From assembly GCA_031254385.1 (NCBI GenBank), contig JAIRUO010000122.1, positions 1 through 6,470 of the forward strand: 6,470 nucleotides of DNA, read 5' to 3'. Made by a program: the position numbers and the translations under genes. Every line of letters starts with the position of its first letter. Position 1 is the first letter of the stretch. Positions 3,724-6,470 of the stretch are shown here, piece by piece. This stretch comes from Treponema sp. GTDB lineage: Bacteria; Spirochaetota; Spirochaetia; Treponematales; Breznakiellaceae. The notes beneath the pieces are model-generated. The model searched no databases. It saw nothing but the letters and a program-made list of their open reading frames with translations, and was not told the DNA's origin.

Positions 3724-6470
3724 ATGGAAGCTGAATTGATATTATTTTTCGTCTCAATGCTTGTTTTCGGCACAATAATTGTTTTGCTTGTAAATAAGCG
3801 GAATCTTAGTATACGTGACCGTCGGATGAAATATTTCTATCCTATGGGAATTGCGGCGCTTGTCTGGATTGTGTTAAACGCGGTTACGATAGTCATAAAC
3901 CCTAAATATTTTCCGTATGTATACACGGCCAAAGTAATATTCGTCATTATTGAGGTTTATCTGTGTACATGGTTTCTCATTAATTTTGCCGAATCGAAGC
4001 TGGCTGATTCCCGGATTTTTCGCTCCGTGCTTATTATAATACCTGTAGTGGATCTTTTGCTATTGCTCACCAACCCGCTACATTGGCTTTTTTTTACCGC
4101 TTATAATTATCCCATAGCAATAAAAGGCCCCATTTTCAATATACATGTTTTTTTGATAGTCTCTTCCCTTTTGTTTTCTTCTGTAATTGTAGTCATTTAT
4201 GTGGCGAAAAATTTTAAGCAGTATCCGTTATTGTCTCTCACAACTATCGGGGTAATTATACCTATTGTGTTGAATATGCTGTTTTCTTTCAATCTCATCA
4301 AATTTGAACACGATATGTCTCCGGTAGGATATATTTTCTTAATAATTGCTTTTTTATATTTCGCAAATGTTACCCGGCTTGATACGACAAAAAGGCTTAG
4401 CCATGCGCTGGCGGAGATTACAAAAACCTCCGCCCTTTCATCAGGCATAGTGGAAGAATCCGCCAAGATTATAGCGCAGGAAGCTTGCCAGGCGTTGAGT
4501 ACGAACTCTATACGGATTGGAATATGGAATTTCCTGGAAGAAAAAGCTGTTGTCAAAAGTATAACATACTATTGCCTGCAAAGCGGAAAACATTCCATTC
4601 AGGATGATTTGGACCTGTCAGGTTGCCCGGAATATTTAAGACTCCTCAAATCCGAACGCGTGATTTTAATCAACAACGTGAAGATACCCAACCCGCTTTC
4701 CCCTATCCTGGATTCGTACGGGCCCAATATATGCGCACTGCTTGACGCGCCCATACGTATTGCCGGCAAGCTTGTGGGCATCGTTTGTATTGAGCAGGAC
4801 AGATGTAGGGAATTTCCGCAAAAGCGCGAATGGACGACAGAGGAACAAAATTTCGCTTCCTCCCTTGCTGACTTCATGGCGATTGCCATATCTAGTTTTG
4901 AACGCCATAAGATTATGCACCGCGTTGAAACGATGATGAGCAATCTTCCCGGCATGGTCTACCAGTATCTCAACAACCCACCCAGTTTTACGTTTACCTT
5001 TGTCAGCGAAGGCAGCCTGGAACTAGTGGGATATACGCCGGAAGAACTTATGGGCAACAGCCTACAAAAATTTGTAGAAATGGTGCATCCAGAGGATCTT
5101 GACCAGCTTAAAAAGCAGGTTGCCAAAACGCTCTCTGTTGGATCGCCGCTAGAGACTACATATCGCATTGTATTGAAGGATGGTACGATTAAATGGATTT
5201 GGGAACGCAGCCGTGTGGTTGAGTTTGAGCTGGACGGTACGGCGCACCTTTTTGAAGGCTTTTATACCGATATTACCGAACAGAAGCGGCTGGAGGCTGC
5301 GGAGGCCGCCAACTTGCGGAAGCAGAATGAAGCGGAGGCAAAGATAAGCGAGGCCGATGAGCGCGCACAACTTATATTTGACACCGCACCGCTTGCCAGT
5401 TGTATGTTTGGCAAGTACCGTGACGTAGTTGACTGCAATCAAGAAGTGGTAAAAATGTTCGGAATACCGAGCAAAGAGTTTTTCTTGAATAATTTTTTTA
5501 CATTGCTGATCCCAAAATATCAGCCCGACGGAGCATTGTCTGCCGAGGTGTCGGAGGAAAATGCTCGTATAGCGTTTGAAAAAGGTTATCACCGTTTTGA
5601 GTGTATGCACCAAAAACTGAACGGCGAGCCCCTGCCCTCCGAAATAACTATGGTACGCGTCAAGTACCGGGGGGAATACGCGATAGCGGGGTATTTCCGG
5701 GATTTAACCGAACAAAAGGCGATGGTGCAGCTTGCGAAACAGCAGGCGGAAGCGGAAGCCGCAAACCGCGCCAAATCCTCGTTCCTGGCCTCAATGAGCC
5801 ACGAAATCAGAACGCCAATGAACGCGATAATTGGTATGGCGGAGCTTGCACTCCGCGCCGATAACATCGACACAGCCCGCGAACACGTCTCTACGGTAAA
5901 ACACGCCTCCGCCAACCTTCTGTCAATAATCAACGACATATTGGACTTATCTAAAATAGAGACGGGAAAACTGGAAATAGTCTCAAAGGATTACCTGTTC
6001 TCATCGCTTATAAACGACGTGATAAATATAATAAGGATGCGTGCAACCGATTCTAGGCTGCACTTCGTCGTCAATATAGACTGCAGCATACCAAACGCAT
6101 TAATTGGCGATGAAATAAGGATACGCCAGGCATTGCTGAACATACTGGGGAACGCGGTTAAATATACGGAAAACGGCTATGTCTCTCTCACGGTGCGCGT
6201 GACACAGATAGAGGAAGAAACGGTAAGGCTCGGGATGGAGGTAAAGGATACGGGCATAGGGATAAAGGAAGAGGACATGAAGAACCTGTTCCGCGAATAC
6301 GCGCAGTTTGATATGGAGAAGAACAAGGGCATAGAAGGGACTGGCCTTGGCCTGGTGATAACACGGAACATTCTGGAGGCGATGGGGGGCGACATCGGAG
6401 TAAAATCGGAATACGGCAGGGGCAGCGTTTTTACGATCAACCTACCGCAGCAAATTCGCTCAAATAAAGC
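3724..6470 (+). CDS. 7TM-GAF-PAS-PAS sensor histidine kinase, 3' end beyond the window
   Basis: An open frame of 915 codons begins at ATG 3724 behind GAGGAG and has no stop before the edge. Seven hydrophobic helices (about residues 5-23, 39-58, 66-88, 98-118, 137-161, 168-192, 199-218) form a membrane sensor like the 7TM N-terminal domain of histidine kinases. Then follow a GAF domain (about 235-395), a PAS domain of the PAS_3 kind ending in a YTDITEQ motif (405-520), a charged coiled coil (521-550), a second PAS (about 550-665), HisKA with H-box His693, and HATPase with Asn806/Asn810, Asp842-x-Gly-x-Gly and a Gly872-Thr-Gly-Leu-Gly lid. All catalytic motifs are intact. There is no signal peptide and no solute-binding domain, so the stimulus differs from that of gene 1. 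It lies 55 nt after the gene 1 stop without a visible terminator or promoter, so the two are probably co-transcribed. Its last visible residues match gene 1 (IRSNK), which predicts receiver domains beyond the edge. Confidence 0.93.
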   Translation, partial: MEAELILFFVSMLVFGTIIVLLVNKRNLSIRDRRMKYFYPMGIAALVWIVLNAVTIVINPKYFPYVYTAKVIFVIIEVYLCTWFLINFAESKLADSRIFRSVLIIIPVVDLLLLLTNPLHWLFFTAYNYPIAIKGPIFNIHVFLIVSSLLFSSVIVVIYVAKNFKQYPLLSLTTIGVIIPIVLNMLFSFNLIKFEHDMSPVGYIFLIIAFLYFANVTRLDTTKRLSHALAEITKTSALSSGIVEESAKIIAQEACQALSTNSIRIGIWNFLEEKAVVKSITYYCLQSGKHSIQDDLDLSGCPEYLRLLKSERVILINNVKIPNPLSPILDSYGPNICALLDAPIRIAGKLVGIVCIEQDRCREFPQKREWTTEEQNFASSLADFMAIAISSFERHKIMHRVETMMSNLPGMVYQYLNNPPSFTFTFVSEGSLELVGYTPEELMGNSLQKFVEMVHPEDLDQLKKQVAKTLSVGSPLETTYRIVLKDGTIKWIWERSRVVEFELDGTAHLFEGFYTDITEQKRLEAAEAANLRKQNEAEAKISEADERAQLIFDTAPLASCMFGKYRDVVDCNQEVVKMFGIPSKEFFLNNFFTLLIPKYQPDGALSAEVSEENARIAFEKGYHRFECMHQKLNGEPLPSEITMVRVKYRGEYAIAGYFRDLTEQKAMVQLAKQQAEAEAANRAKSSFLASMSHEIRTPMNAIIGMAELALRADNIDTAREHVSTVKHASANLLSIINDILDLSKIETGKLEIVSKDYLFSSLINDVINIIRMRATDSRLHFVVNIDCSIPNALIGDEIRIRQALLNILGNAVKYTENGYVSLTVRVTQIEEETVRLGMEVKDTGIGIKEEDMKNLFREYAQFDMEKNKGIEGTGLGLVITRNILEAMGGDIGVKSEYGRGSVFTINLPQQIRSNK
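5741..6470 (+). repeat. Transmitter direct repeat, copy 2 (in gene 2, runs off the window)
   Basis: Partner of the block in gene 1, same orientation and codon phase, offset 3604 without gaps from 5767 to the last base. It encodes the coiled-coil end, HisKA and HATPase of the second kinase. The 50-nt perfect run is at 6103-6152 here. Most residue changes are conservative (K/R, I/V, D/E, S/T, F/Y), and no catalytic residue differs. Because similarity is undiminished at the edge, and is highest near it, the repeat very likely continues into the following receiver-coding region. Confidence 0.93.

Noticed and set aside
4197..5613. Minus-strand frames at 4197-4556, 4599-4955, 4666-4920, 4959-5168 and 5149-5613, and the plus-strand frame 4742-4936
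   Set aside because: All are within the continuous 7TM-GAF-PAS-PAS coding frame of gene 2, which explains the sequence fully.
5601..5864. Plus-strand 87-codon frame inside gene 2
   Set aside because: It is a shifted frame over the PAS/HisKA boundary, with no domain and no start signal.
1..6470. CRISPR array, tRNA, rRNA, insertion sequence or attachment site
   Set aside because: No spaced direct repeats, no cloverleaf or rRNA-like sequence, no transposase or terminal inverted repeats were seen. The only repeats are the heptamer tract and the duplicated transmitter block.

Overview
The window holds two large, co-oriented sensor histidine kinase genes in tandem on the + strand, 55 nt apart, filling almost all of the 6470 bases. 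Base composition is moderate, and the kinases belong to a lineage-expanded type (H-box context SHEIRTPMNAIIGMAEL, ATA-rich codon use). From memory of the family, such kinases are abundant in anaerobic, often gut-associated bacteria such as treponeme-like spirochaetes, clostridia and some deltaproteobacteria. No marker gene fixes the taxon, so this is only a leaning.

Layout. Positions 5-184 encode a lipoprotein-type signal peptide that is out of frame with the kinase following it. Positions 90-3668 are a BvgS-like hybrid kinase: two periplasmic family-3 solute-binding domains, one membrane helix, a PAS domain with four cysteines, HisKA, HATPase, a receiver-like domain without its aspartate, and a canonical receiver. 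The short gap 3669-3723 holds a four-codon minicistron, a small inverted repeat and a strong ribosome binding site. From 3724 to the window end runs a second kinase, open at the right edge: seven membrane helices, GAF, two PAS domains, HisKA and HATPase. Its receiver part is presumably beyond the edge.

Main points. (1) The junction between the signal peptide frame and the kinase frame lies on three perfect copies of the heptamer ACTCCCC (107-127). Losing one copy would fuse the signal peptide in frame to the kinase, so this may be a phase-variable switch; a lesion, a sequencing error or +1 ribosomal frameshifting are the alternatives. (2) The two kinases share a gap-free transmitter block of at least 704 nt, about 87% identical in both DNA and protein, behind unrelated sensor halves. 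It is a direct repeat through which sensor halves could be exchanged. (3) Codon use changes sharply inside gene 1 at the sensor/transmitter boundary, which fits domain shuffling.

Together the genes look like one operon of two sensors, one reading a small periplasmic solute and one a membrane or cytoplasmic signal, feeding nearly identical transmitters. No stand-alone response regulator, HPt protein or output gene is visible.
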